A stretch of 64,000 nucleotides of DNA from Nocardia stercoris. GTDB lineage: Bacteria; Actinomycetota; Actinomycetes; Mycobacteriales; Mycobacteriaceae. Shown here piece by piece: positions 17,447-24,901 of this stretch. Position numbers and translations under genes: made by a program. Under the pieces are notes generated by a model. It was not told the origin of the DNA. It did no database searches and saw only the letters and a program-made list of their open reading frames with translations. Position 1 is the stretch's first letter. Each line of letters begins with the position of its first letter. Where the stretch lies: NCBI RefSeq assembly GCF_003696265.1, contig NZ_RFFH01000015.1, forward strand, positions 62,001 to 126,000, read 5' to 3'.

Positions 17447-17920
17447 ATGCGAAGGTCGTTGCCTCCGGTCGCATCCCGGGTATCGGACACGCTGATCGCC
17501 CGCGGCCATCATGGGGTCATCATCACTCAGCCCATGCCCGCCCACTCCGCCGCCGAGACCGCGCACGCCCTCGGTGTGGACATCGGCGCGGTCACCGAGG
17601 CGCGCGTCTACCTGCTCGACGACGATCCGATCCTGCTGCTGCTGGCGGGCGGGCATCGAGTCGACTTGGGCCGCACCGGAATCCGATTGGAGGGCCGGCT
17701 CACCGCCGCGTCCGAGGAGCTGGCCCGGCAGGTCACCGGGCAGCCCGCCGACGGCACCGCGCCGGTCGGCCACCCCACCAATCTGCCCACCTACATCGAC
17801 AACGCCCTGTCGCGGCATCGTGAGCTATGGGCGTGCGGGGGACACCCGAACACGCTGTTCCGGACCTCGTTCAGCGAGCTGGTGCGGATTACCGCGGGGC
17901 TGGCCATCGACGTCGATTGA
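17447..17920 (+). CDS. YbaK/EbsC-family aminoacyl-tRNA deacylase
   Basis: 157-residue single-domain editing protein of the YbaK/ProX family, which hydrolyses mischarged aminoacyl-tRNA in trans. Typical features are the N-terminal HSAAETAHALGV helix, the segment LLLLAGGHRVDL, and the C-terminal loop WACGGHPNTLFRTSFSELVRIT (GGHPN-type substrate loop). Which tRNA it edits is not evident. ATG 17447 starts MRRSLPPVA; longer frames upstream look non-coding. Followed immediately by a flavin reductase gene on the same strand. Confidence 0.88.
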   Translation: MRRSLPPVASRVSDTLIARGHHGVIITQPMPAHSAAETAHALGVDIGAVTEARVYLLDDDPILLLLAGGHRVDLGRTGIRLEGRLTAASEELARQVTGQPADGTAPVGHPTNLPTYIDNALSRHRELWACGGHPNTLFRTSFSELVRITAGLAIDVD

Positions 17921-17968
17921 GTGCCCCCGGCCGGTGCGGGCGGCACGAGCGGGACGTACGTTGATCGG

Positions 17969-18517
17969 GTGAGCAGTTTTCCCGATTCCCGGCTCGAGGC
18001 GGACCCGGGCACGTCCGGGACGGAGGCGGTCGCGACGCGGTACCGGGCCGCGATGCGGCACTACCCGGCCGGAGTGACCATCGTGACGCTGGGCGACGCC
18101 GAGCATCCGGTCGGCTTCACCGCGACCTCGTTCGCCTCGCTGTCGATGGATCCGCCGCTCATCTCGTTCAACATCGCGCAGAACTCGTCGAGTATCGCGG
18201 CCATGCTGGCCACCGACTCGCTGGTGGTGCACTTCCTGGGCGCCCACCAGCAGACCCTGGCGCAGCGGTTCGCCCGCGCGGCCGGGGAGCGGTTCGCCGA
18301 CCCCGAGCTGTGGACGACGCTGGCGTCCGGTGAGCCGGTGCTGCACGGCACCCCGATCTGGGTGCGGGCAACGGTGCGCCAGCGTATGGAACTGGGCGAC
18401 CACACGCTGGTGATCGGTGAGGTGACCGACGTATTCGACAACACAGCCGAGCAGCCGATCACCGCGCCGCTGGTGTATTTCAACGGCAATTATCACCGGC
18501 CCGACCGGCTGGAATGA
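17969..18517 (+). CDS. Flavin reductase family protein (FMN-binding split barrel)
   Basis: 182-residue flavoprotein of the flavin reductase/HpaC type, supplying reduced FMN/FAD to a partner monooxygenase. Typical blocks are HYPAGVTIVTLGD, GFTATSFASLSMDPPLISFNI, NSSSIAAMLATDSLVVHFL and the C-terminal PLVYFNGNYHRP. No monooxygenase lies nearby. GTG 17969 (VSSFPDSR) is my choice; GTG 17921, abutting the YbaK stop, would add 16 low-complexity residues. Likely co-transcribed with the YbaK gene. Confidence 0.88.
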   Translation: MSSFPDSRLEADPGTSGTEAVATRYRAAMRHYPAGVTIVTLGDAEHPVGFTATSFASLSMDPPLISFNIAQNSSSIAAMLATDSLVVHFLGAHQQTLAQRFARAAGERFADPELWTTLASGEPVLHGTPIWVRATVRQRMELGDHTLVIGEVTDVFDNTAEQPITAPLVYFNGNYHRPDRLE

Positions 18518-18574
18518 CCGCCGCCCGGCGCGCATGGTTGACAACCGCGGCCGGCGTCTGCCACTGTCGTGGAC

Positions 18575-18692
18575 AGGTCACGAGTACCAGCGTCAAGCCC
18601 CGGCTAGCTGGTCGGCAACCCTCCTCCGCGGTGGGGTGCTCCGGGTGACGACCGGGCCGCTGTCCGACCGGGCACGGCAAGCGCGGACTCCG
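18575..18692 (+). promoter_or_regulatory. SAM-IV riboswitch
   Basis: The sequence has the conserved SAM-IV blocks in order: GGTCACGAGTACCAGCGTCA (18576 onward), AAGCCCCGGC, GGCAACCCTCC, CGCGGTGGGGTGC, CCGGGTGACGACC, then GGCAAGCGCGGACTCCG. The GGTCA...TGACGACC and GCGG/CCGC pairings close the core and pseudoknot. SAM-IV aptamers are known mainly from Actinomycetales and sense S-adenosylmethionine. It ends about 40 nt before the aminotransferase start, so that gene is probably repressed when SAM is plentiful. Confidence 0.93.
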
Positions 18693-18731
18693 TTCGTTCC
18701 TCCCCGGAGTCCTTGACGACGGGATTCCGTG

Positions 18732-20042
18732 ATGACCGCTGTAGTCGACCCCACCTGCGCCTTCGCTTCTGTCAGCTCCCATGATCTGCGGGTTCCGTTG
18801 GTACAGGGGGGAACTCGCATCTACGCCAACTTCGACTACGCGGCGAGCGCACCGGCGCTGCAGCAGGTGAGCGACCGGGTCGCCCAGGCGCTGCCCGGCT
18901 ACGCCAGCGTGCACCGCGGCGCCGGCTACGCCTCCCGGATCTCCACCGATTGCTATGAGGCGAGCCGGGATTCGGTCGCCCGCTTCGTCGGCGCGGGCGA
19001 CGACCAGGTGGTGGTCTTCACCCGCAACACCACCGACTCGCTCAACCTGCTGGCGGCCTGCGTTCCGGGCGACACCGTGGTCCTCGACATCGAGCATCAC
19101 GCGAATCTGTTGCCGTGGACGCGGAACGGGCGCCGAGTGGTGCGCGCCGCCGACACCGTCGAGGAGACCGTGCGCCGCTTGGTGGCCGAACTGTGCGCGA
19201 AACCCGCTGCGCTGCTTGCGGTCACCGGCGCCTCGAACGTCACCGGCGAGGTACTGCCGCTCCCCCGCCTGGCCGAGATCGCCCACCTGTGTGGTGCCCG
19301 GATCCTGGTGGACGCGGCGCAGCTGGCCCCGCACCGGCGAATCGACCTGCAGGGCACCGGAATCGACTACCTGGCCTTCTCCGGGCACAAGCTGTACGCG
19401 CCGTTCGGCGCCGGTGTCCTGGTCGGCCGGCGAGACTGGCTGGACGCCGCACCGGCCTATCTGGCCGGCGGCGGCGCGGTCCGCCAGGTGGGCATCGAAC
19501 GCACCGAATGGGCCGCGGCACCACAGCGGCACGAGGCCGGTTCACCGAATGTGCTGGGGGCCGTGGCGATCGCGGCCGCCTGCGACACCCTGGCCGGTTT
19601 CGACGCCGCCGCCTGCGCCGAACACGAACGGGTGCTCACCGAGCGGCTGCGCCGCGGCCTGGAATCCGTTGCCGGAGTACGGCTGCTGCGCATCTTCGCC
19701 GACAGCCCCGATGCGGTCGGGATCGTGGCGTTCACCGTGGACGGCTTCGAACCGGGCCGGGTCGCCGCCTACCTGTCCGCCGAACACGGAATCGGGGTGC
19801 GGGACGGCCGGTTCTGCGCGCATCCGCTGCTGGCACGCCTCGGCGTGGACGGCGCGCTGCGAGCCAGTGTCGGCCTCGGAACCAGCGCCGACGACGTGGA
19901 CCGGCTGGTCGGCGCGATCGGCACCCTCGTCGAGCGCGGAACCACCTGGAACTACGGATGTGAAGGTGGGCAATGGAATCCGGTGCCGGAGACCCGCGCG
20001 GGTCTCACCGGTACGGCGGGCGCGGCGCCCTGCCAGATTTAG
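18732..20042 (+). CDS. Class V aminotransferase, cysteine desulfurase-like
   Basis: 436-residue PLP enzyme. Schiff-base Lys is in FSGHKLYAPFGAGVL (about 218-232), preceded by ILVDAAQLAPH with the PLP-contacting Asp. ASVHRGAGYASR and VVFTRNTTDSLN are typical SufS/CsdA blocks. Cys in GIGVRDGRFCAHPLL matches the position of the SufS persulfide Cys (RxGxxCAxP). Cysteine desulfurase or related selenocysteine-lyase activity is plausible. SAM-IV control links it to sulfur metabolism. ATG 18732 has GGGA 7 nt upstream; GTG 18729 overlaps it. The last 4 bases overlap the DUF2752 gene on the other strand. Confidence 0.88.
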   Translation: MTAVVDPTCAFASVSSHDLRVPLVQGGTRIYANFDYAASAPALQQVSDRVAQALPGYASVHRGAGYASRISTDCYEASRDSVARFVGAGDDQVVVFTRNTTDSLNLLAACVPGDTVVLDIEHHANLLPWTRNGRRVVRAADTVEETVRRLVAELCAKPAALLAVTGASNVTGEVLPLPRLAEIAHLCGARILVDAAQLAPHRRIDLQGTGIDYLAFSGHKLYAPFGAGVLVGRRDWLDAAPAYLAGGGAVRQVGIERTEWAAAPQRHEAGSPNVLGAVAIAAACDTLAGFDAAACAEHERVLTERLRRGLESVAGVRLLRIFADSPDAVGIVAFTVDGFEPGRVAAYLSAEHGIGVRDGRFCAHPLLARLGVDGALRASVGLGTSADDVDRLVGAIGTLVERGTTWNYGCEGGQWNPVPETRAGLTGTAGAAPCQI

Positions 20043-20491
20043 ACCGGTGCCAGCCAGGTGCCCCAGGGCGTATTCCGCAGGACAGTGAAGCCGGCGACCA
20101 GGGCGAGCAGCGCCCAGGTCGCACGCGGGCCGACGAACGAGGGCAGGATGCCGCCGGAGACGCCGCGCCAGGCCCGGCGCGTCCAGGCCACCCAGCAGAC
20201 CGCGAAGGTCAGCAGCAGTGGCAGCAGCAGCACGTTGCTGTGGACGGCGTCGAGCACGTGCCCCTCGGTGAGGTTGTGCATGGCCCGCAGGCCGCCGCAG
20301 CCGGGACACCAGTAGCCGGTGAGCGCGTAGAGCGGGCAGATCCCGTACGAGCCGGAGACGTGCGGATCGCGGAAGTGCAGCAGGGTGGTGGCGCCGGCGA
20401 GCAGGCCGGCCGTGAGGGCCGGTGCGCCGAGCGCCCGCCACCGGACGGTGGTTGTGACCGGTCCGGCCGAGTACACCTGCGGGTTGTCCAC
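20039..20491 (-). CDS. DUF2752 membrane protein
   Basis: 150-residue integral membrane protein with three or four helices. The DUF2752 signature is present: YGICPLYALTGYWCPGCGGLRA (about 49-70), with the CPxCGxxRA motif. That is followed by NLTEGHVLDAVHSN and a helix LLLPLLLTFAVCWVAW. The family is widespread and functionally undefined; the cysteines may bind a metal or form a disulfide. GTG start at 20491 (VDNPQVYS). Confidence 0.88.
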   Translation of the reverse strand: MDNPQVYSAGPVTTTVRWRALGAPALTAGLLAGATTLLHFRDPHVSGSYGICPLYALTGYWCPGCGGLRAMHNLTEGHVLDAVHSNVLLLPLLLTFAVCWVAWTRRAWRGVSGGILPSFVGPRATWALLALVAGFTVLRNTPWGTWLAPV

Positions 20492-20990
20492 AGTCGTCCA
20501 CAGTAATCGGGTCGGCGGCGGTCCGCCAACGCGCGGAATTACGTTCGGCGCACGCGAATTCCGGCAATTTATTTCTTCGATTCGCCTGACCGTCCGGTCG
20601 GTCGACGTTTATTGTGGGCGATGCGGGTAGCCGACGGCAGGCTACCGCGACCGGAGGCGCGTCGCAGTTCGAAGAGATTGCGATCGGCGGCCCACCGAAC
20701 CAATACCATACCTGCCGGTTTAGCGTCGAGGCGAGAACGGCCGTTCACATTACATATGGAGACTGGACGGATGATTATTTCACCACACCGCTCCGTAATG
20801 CATATAAGCTATATCAGCAGTTCGGCACCAACTCCGGCGCAGTCGGAATTCGGAGCCAAACCGACCGAGTCTACAAGACGAACGCAGATCCACGGGCCAG
20901 ATTTACACAATGGACCACATAGAGTAAATGCGGCGGAATATTGTACTCCGACCGGTTATCCGAATACCGAGATTCGCATTACGTAAATAC
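20492..20990. other. AT-richer non-coding stretch upstream of secreted protein 1
   Basis: About 500 bp with distinctly lower GC than the surroundings (26 of 60 bases G/C in 20,941-21,000). Short open frames exist (for example 20614-20922) but have no recognisable start, domain or codon bias. A GACCGTCCGGTC dyad near 20,590 recurs near 21,860. I see no gene here. Confidence 0.5.
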
Positions 20991-21046
20991 TGTGCAAAAC
21001 ATGCATGTATGCGATATTGCGGCGCGAGCAATCGCCTCGATAACCT
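20991..21046 (+). promoter_or_regulatory. Promoter module 1 (secreted protein 1)
   Basis: Upstream box TGTGCAAAACATGCATGTA (20991-21009), then -35-like TTGCGG (21017-21022), an 18-nt spacer, and -10-like TAACCT (21041-21046) inside CTCGATAACCTGAATTCGG. The same box, spacing and -10 context occur before the paralogue, with the two 19-nt blocks exactly 45 bp apart in both. ACATGCATGT within the upstream box is a perfect palindrome. Confidence 0.7.
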
Positions 21047-21097
21047 GAATTCGGGCCGAACATGGGGCTCGGCCCGCAATTAATTCAGGAGCAGGTC

Positions 21098-21763
21098 ATG
21101 CGTAACCAGAAGAATTTCCGTAGGGTTGTGTTCGCCGTCATCGGCGCCGGCGCCGTCGCCACCGCGTTCGGCGTCGGGCCCGCCCAGGCCGCCGGAAACA
21201 GCACCACCATCAACCCGTCCGGCGCGCACGCCAAGGCTCAGAACATCGGCAACGTGACCATCGCGGTCGGCAGTTACACGGTCACCTGCACCGGCCTGAC
21301 CTCGACCGGCCAGGTTCCGGTCGCGCCGGCCAACCACAACGCCAGCGGCCCGGTGGCAGTCGCCATCGGCGTGCCGACCTTCAGCGGCTGCTCGATCAAC
21401 GCGCCCTTCGAGAGCGTCACGGTCACCGCGAACGCCACCAACGGCGCCTGGTCCCTGTCTGCCCAGAACGGCAGCCCGATCACCGGTAGCCTCAACATCC
21501 CGAAAGCCGGCGTGACGGCGACCATCTCCGGCCTCCTGAACTGCTCGGTAGTCGCCGCGCCGACCGGGCCGGCCAGCGTGAGCGGTACCTTCACCAACGG
21601 CACCAACTCGACAACCAACCCCTCCTACGCCCAGGCGAGCTCCTCGGTGCCGTTGTCGATCACCGGCGGCGGATGCCCGACCGACACCTCGGGCACCATT
21701 GCCGGCAAGATCGGCGTCTACGACACCGACAACACGGCGACGGCGATCACCGTCTCGAAGTAG
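21098..21763 (+). CDS. Secreted protein, paralogue 1 (unknown family)
   Basis: 221-residue exported protein. The Sec signal peptide is residues 1-31: basic MRNQKNFRR, hydrophobic VVFAVIGAGAVATAFGV, cleavage near AQA-A. The mature part is rich in Gly, Ser, Thr, Asn and Ala with predicted beta strands. Four cysteines (in TVTCTG, SGCSIN, NCSV, GCPT) are conserved with paralogue 2, suggesting two disulfides. It ends in the shared IGVYDTDNTATAITV. ATG 21098 has AGGAGCAGG upstream. No enzymatic motif seen; perhaps a surface or envelope protein. Confidence 0.85.
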   Translation: MRNQKNFRRVVFAVIGAGAVATAFGVGPAQAAGNSTTINPSGAHAKAQNIGNVTIAVGSYTVTCTGLTSTGQVPVAPANHNASGPVAVAIGVPTFSGCSINAPFESVTVTANATNGAWSLSAQNGSPITGSLNIPKAGVTATISGLLNCSVVAAPTGPASVSGTFTNGTNSTTNPSYAQASSSVPLSITGGGCPTDTSGTIAGKIGVYDTDNTATAITVSK

Positions 21764-22174
21764 CGAGATACCACGGACCCCGTCGATCGCATTGCGCGCA
21801 TCGGCGGGGTTCTTTCGGATCTTGCACGCACATTCGGCGCTTACATTTCCGCCGGATGACCGTCCGGTCGACGAAATCGTCCGGGCATCGGCGAATACCT
21901 TACCGATCGGTTGAACCTCACACTGCGAATGCATGCTCGCAAGTTGGTCATCTGACCACCAGAGTCGGACGGCGCATCGAACTGTCGATCGGAACGAACC
22001 CGGCGGACCTCTTGATCATCGGGCCCTGTGCAGTATATCGGGCTCCGACCGGCACCGGGACACAATGCCGTACACCGGCCGCCGATTTTGCGCAAACGAC
22101 AACTTCGCGAAAATCGACCGATAATTTTATCAGGTCCGCATGTGAAAACCCACGCTATGCGTATATGTGAATTC
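21764..22174. other. Non-coding spacer between the secreted paralogues
   Basis: About 410 bp of moderate GC with no supportable gene. It precedes promoter module 2. A GACCGTCCGGTCGACGA stretch near 21,860 echoes one near 20,590, so part of the upstream region may have been duplicated with the gene. Confidence 0.45.
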
Positions 22175-22230
22175 TGTGCAAAACCTGCATGTAATTCATG
22201 TTGCCCGGTCGATATCCGGCTCGATAACCT
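22175..22230 (+). promoter_or_regulatory. Promoter module 2 (secreted protein 2)
   Basis: TGTGCAAAACCTGCATGTA (22175-22193), -35-like TTGCCC (22201-22206), 18-nt spacer, -10-like TAACCT (22225-22230) in CTCGATAACCTGAATTCGG (22220-22238). Distances match module 1 to the base; the gene start is 61 nt from the second block here and 62 nt in module 1. Confidence 0.7.
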
Positions 22231-22280
22231 GAATTCGGTCGAGCAACAGCAGCTCGGCCGAATTATTTCAGGAGTAGGGC

Positions 22281-22946
22281 ATGCGTTCCACTAATTCTTT
22301 ATCCCGAGTCATGATTGCCACCGCCGCCGTCGCGGCCGCCGCCACCTTCTGGGGTGCCGGGCCCGCGGCTGCCGCCGGCAGCACCACCATCAGCCCGGCC
22401 GGTGCCCACGCCCAGCTGAAGAACATCGGCAATATGACCTTCACCCTGGGTACCTTCACCGCCACCTGCACGACAATGGTCGCCAACGGCCAGGTCCCCG
22501 CCAGCCCCGGCAACCACAATGCCGCGGGCCCGGTCAGCATCACCGCCGCGCCGCCGAGCATCTCGGGGTGCTCGATCAACGCTCCGTTCACCAGCATTTC
22601 GTCGATCACCACCAGTGGCACCTGGACGATCTCCGCGCAGAACGGTAGCCCGATCACCGGCAGCCTGATCATTCCGACGGGTGGTGTGGTGGTCAAGACC
22701 AGCGGTCTGGCGACCTGCACCGTGACGGTGGCGCCGTCCGGCCCGGCAACGGTCAACGGCACCTTCGCCAACGGCACCAACTCGACGACCAACCCGTCCA
22801 CCATCACCCCGAACAGCGGCCAGACCGTTCCGTTCACCGCCACCGGTGGCGGCCTCTGCCCGACGTCCGGTAACGCCACGTTCAACGTCAAGCTCGGGGC
22901 CTACGACACCGACAACACCGCAACCGCGATCACCGTCGGCCCGTAA
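22281..22946 (+). CDS. Secreted protein, paralogue 2 (unknown family)
   Basis: 221-residue exported protein, roughly half identical to the gene 1.2 kb upstream. Signal peptide is residues 1-31 (MRSTNSLSR, then AATAAVAAAATFWG, cleavage near AAA-A). Shared blocks include SGCSINAPF, SAQNGSPITGSL, GTNSTTNPS and GAYDTDNTATAITV; the four cysteines are conserved. ATG 22281 follows TTTCAGGAGTAGGGC. The pair with matching promoters indicates tandem duplication under common control. Function unknown. Confidence 0.85.
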   Translation: MRSTNSLSRVMIATAAVAAAATFWGAGPAAAAGSTTISPAGAHAQLKNIGNMTFTLGTFTATCTTMVANGQVPASPGNHNAAGPVSITAAPPSISGCSINAPFTSISSITTSGTWTISAQNGSPITGSLIIPTGGVVVKTSGLATCTVTVAPSGPATVNGTFANGTNSTTNPSTITPNSGQTVPFTATGGGLCPTSGNATFNVKLGAYDTDNTATAITVGP

Positions 22947-23090
22947 TTACTACGGCCCCGGATAAACAGCAGGGCCCGCCCCTCGGGACGGACCCTGCGC
23001 CGGACATATTGCGCGGCAACAGCAGCTATCGCTGACGACCGATCCCCGAATTCGATTGCCGTCCACGCCTGCTCCTGCTCTTCTGGTCTC

Positions 23091-23684
23091 ATGACCTTCC
23101 GCTACCCGGACGACGTTCCCGTCCTCACCGACGGTGTGGTCGTCCTGCGCGCGCATCGCGAACAGGACTTGGACGCCATGGTCGAACACTGCCGCGACCC
23201 GGAGATGGTTCGCTACACGACCGTTCCCCGCCCGTACAGTCGCACGCACGCCGAGGAATTCCTGGCCCTCGCGGCGCGCAATTGGACCGAGTCCGCGCCG
23301 AATTCGGAACGGGTGTGGGCGATCACGACGACCGATCCCGAGCGGAACGGGCGTTTCTGCGGCGGCATCGATTTCCGGCCGACCGGAACAGGCACGGCGA
23401 CAATCGGATTCGGGCTTCATCCCGCGGCCCGCGGCCACGGCCTCATGGCGCGAGCCGTGGACCTGGTCCTCGACTATGCCTTCACCCACGGCGTCGAAGT
23501 CGTCCACTGGAGCGCGATCGTCGGCAACTGGGCGAGCCGTAAAACGGTGTCGCGACTGGGTTTCCGCTACGAGGGCATCATTGGTGACTTCGTCCTCCAA
23601 CGCGGCCGACCACAGGATGTGTGGACCGCCTCCCTGCACCGGGACGATCCCCGCCGCTCGAGCGAGCCGTGGCCGGTGGAGTAG
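23091..23684 (+). CDS. GNAT-family N-acetyltransferase (RimJ/RimL-like)
   Basis: 197-residue acetyltransferase of Acetyltransf_3/RimJ-RimL type. It has the N-terminal VVVLRAHREQDLDAMVEHCRDPEMVRY block, and IGFGLHPAARGHGLMARAVDLVLDYAF carrying the acetyl-CoA pyrophosphate loop (R-G-H-G-L-M). The helix NWASRKTVSRLGFRYEG is typical of the fold. Likely acetylates a protein N-terminus or small amine; the substrate is unknown. ATG 23091 begins MTFRYPDD. Confidence 0.9.
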   Translation: MTFRYPDDVPVLTDGVVVLRAHREQDLDAMVEHCRDPEMVRYTTVPRPYSRTHAEEFLALAARNWTESAPNSERVWAITTTDPERNGRFCGGIDFRPTGTGTATIGFGLHPAARGHGLMARAVDLVLDYAFTHGVEVVHWSAIVGNWASRKTVSRLGFRYEGIIGDFVLQRGRPQDVWTASLHRDDPRRSSEPWPVE

Positions 23685-23747
23685 CCCTTTCATGTGGGGG
23701 AACAGGATTCGTGCCAGCTGTGTCATCGTCGCCGCGGAGGCACGGTT

Positions 23748-24428
23748 GTGGAAATGACGCCGGCGATGGTGGCCCGCGAGTGCGGGACCAGTATCACCGT
23801 GCTCTTCCGACGGTGGGCCGAGCAGCAGGGGGCTGCGGTGCGGGATTTTCCGCGGGCCCTGGAACAGTTCGCCGAGGAGTACCGCATGATCGACCGCGAG
23901 GCAGCCGATCGGCTGGAACTGCGGTTCCGGAGGCGGGAGGACCGCCCGCTCACCGAGAAACCGTTGCTGGACCGGCGATTACAGAACTCGGTGCACTGGT
24001 ACACCAGCGGCGGCCACCGCGACCTCAACGAGGCGCTGCGACATCCCGGCCTGCTCGACGACCCGGCGATTCTGGCCCGGCGGGACGAGCTCGCCGAGGC
24101 ATTGGACCTGCTGCCCGAATTCCACGGCATCGTCTACCGCGGTGTCGACCTACCCCGCAATGTCCTGGCCCAGTATCGGCCCGGCCGGGTCGTGATCGAC
24201 CGCGGATTCGTCAGCACCAGCATCCATCCGGAGGAGATGTTCGCGGGGTCGACCCAGATCGCGACCATCTCCCGCACCGGTCGTTATGTGGCGCCGTTCG
24301 CGATGCGGCGGCTGGAAGCGGAGGTAACGTTCAAGGACGAGAGCGCCTTCGAAATACTGCACCGCTGGGATGACCCGGACACCGGGCGCACCGTCATCTA
24401 CCAGCTGGACCGATCGGAGGACATCTGA
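23748..24428 (+). CDS. ADP-ribosyltransferase domain protein (R-S-E class), candidate toxin
   Basis: 226-residue protein whose second half is an ADP-ribosyltransferase of the R-S-E (VIP2/C3/arginine-ART) class. NAD-binding Arg is in FHGIVYRGVDL (R131). The STS motif is in DRGFVSTSIHP (156-158). The ExE pair is in RRLEAEVTFKDESAFEIL (E190, E192), aligning with the usual ExEVLxxxGTxFxV. YTSGGHRDLNEALR matches the helix preceding the core. Residues 1-80 are helical and unassigned. No signal peptide. GTG 23748 has GGAGG 7 nt upstream; an earlier GTG (23694) lacks one. Its stop overlaps the next start (ATGA). Confidence 0.85.
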   Translation: MEMTPAMVARECGTSITVLFRRWAEQQGAAVRDFPRALEQFAEEYRMIDREAADRLELRFRRREDRPLTEKPLLDRRLQNSVHWYTSGGHRDLNEALRHPGLLDDPAILARRDELAEALDLLPEFHGIVYRGVDLPRNVLAQYRPGRVVIDRGFVSTSIHPEEMFAGSTQIATISRTGRYVAPFAMRRLEAEVTFKDESAFEILHRWDDPDTGRTVIYQLDRSEDI

Positions 24429-24625
24429 TGATCGAGATCGACGGCCTGATCTTCGGCACCCCAGAGGAATTCGGCCTGCAGCCCACCGCCCCAGCCGAGC
24501 GGGCCGCCCTGATCCAGGCCCTGGACGAGGCCCTCCACTCACACCGTCGGAACGACAACGACGCATCTGCTCCGATCCGAGAATCGCCGCGCACCAGCGG
24601 GCAAGACGGGAACCCGAACGAGTAA
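24428..24625 (+). CDS. Small acidic protein coupled to the ADP-ribosyltransferase
   Basis: 65-residue protein beginning MIEIDGLIFGTPEEFGLQP, a short helix-forming middle (ERAALIQALDEALHSHRR), and a polar, probably disordered tail. I recognise no family. Its ATG overlaps the ART stop codon by one base, an arrangement expected of a toxin with its immunity protein or antitoxin, and its size fits. That role is inference from position only. A strong hairpin follows about 100 nt downstream. Confidence 0.65.
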   Translation: MIEIDGLIFGTPEEFGLQPTAPAERAALIQALDEALHSHRRNDNDASAPIRESPRTSGQDGNPNE

Positions 24626-24721
24626 GTCGGCAATGTGCGTACCGTGGCGTGCCGAGTACGCCCACCGAGGAATGGCTCGCCTACTTCCAGTGGAACACGG
24701 ATCGGCAGCGACCGACATGCA

Positions 24722-24755
24722 ACAGGCCCTCCCCGGATGTCCGGGAAGGGCCTGT
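24722..24755. terminator. Hairpin between the ART pair and tRNA-Thr
   Basis: Long inverted repeat: ACAGGCCCT.CCCCGG (24722-24736) pairs with CCGGG.AAGGGCCTGT (24741-24755) around a short ATGT loop, with one mismatch. It can terminate both the plus-strand ART unit and the minus-strand tRNA. Confidence 0.8.
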
Positions 24756-24762
24756 GGTCTGG

Positions 24763-24835
24763 AGCCGCCTGGGGGAATCGAACCCCCGACCTTTTCATTA
24801 CGAGTGAAGCGCTCTACCGACTGAGCTAAGGCGGC
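24763..24835 (-). tRNA. tRNA-Thr (anticodon CGT)
   Basis: 73-nt tRNA read from the minus strand: acceptor GCCGCCT paired with AGGCGGC, D-arm GCTCAGTCGGTAGAGC, anticodon loop CTCGTAA (anticodon CGT, decoding ACG), T-arm with GGTTCGATTCC. CCA is not encoded. One C-A mismatch closes the anticodon stem. The gene sits at the boundary of the accessory block, a common integration neighbourhood, although I see no integrase or attachment repeat. Confidence 0.97.
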
Positions 24836-24901
24836 GTGCCTTTCGGCGGTGCGAGTCTATCGTCTCGGGGGCGGAATGTGAAAACCGGCGGGTGGGGGCG
24901 G

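Noticed and set aside
20614..20922. 102-codon plus-strand frame in the AT-richer spacer
   Set aside because: No ribosome-binding site, no codon bias and no recognisable motif.
24722..24835. Possible integration site at tRNA-Thr
   Set aside because: No integrase gene and no repeated tRNA 3' end found in the window.
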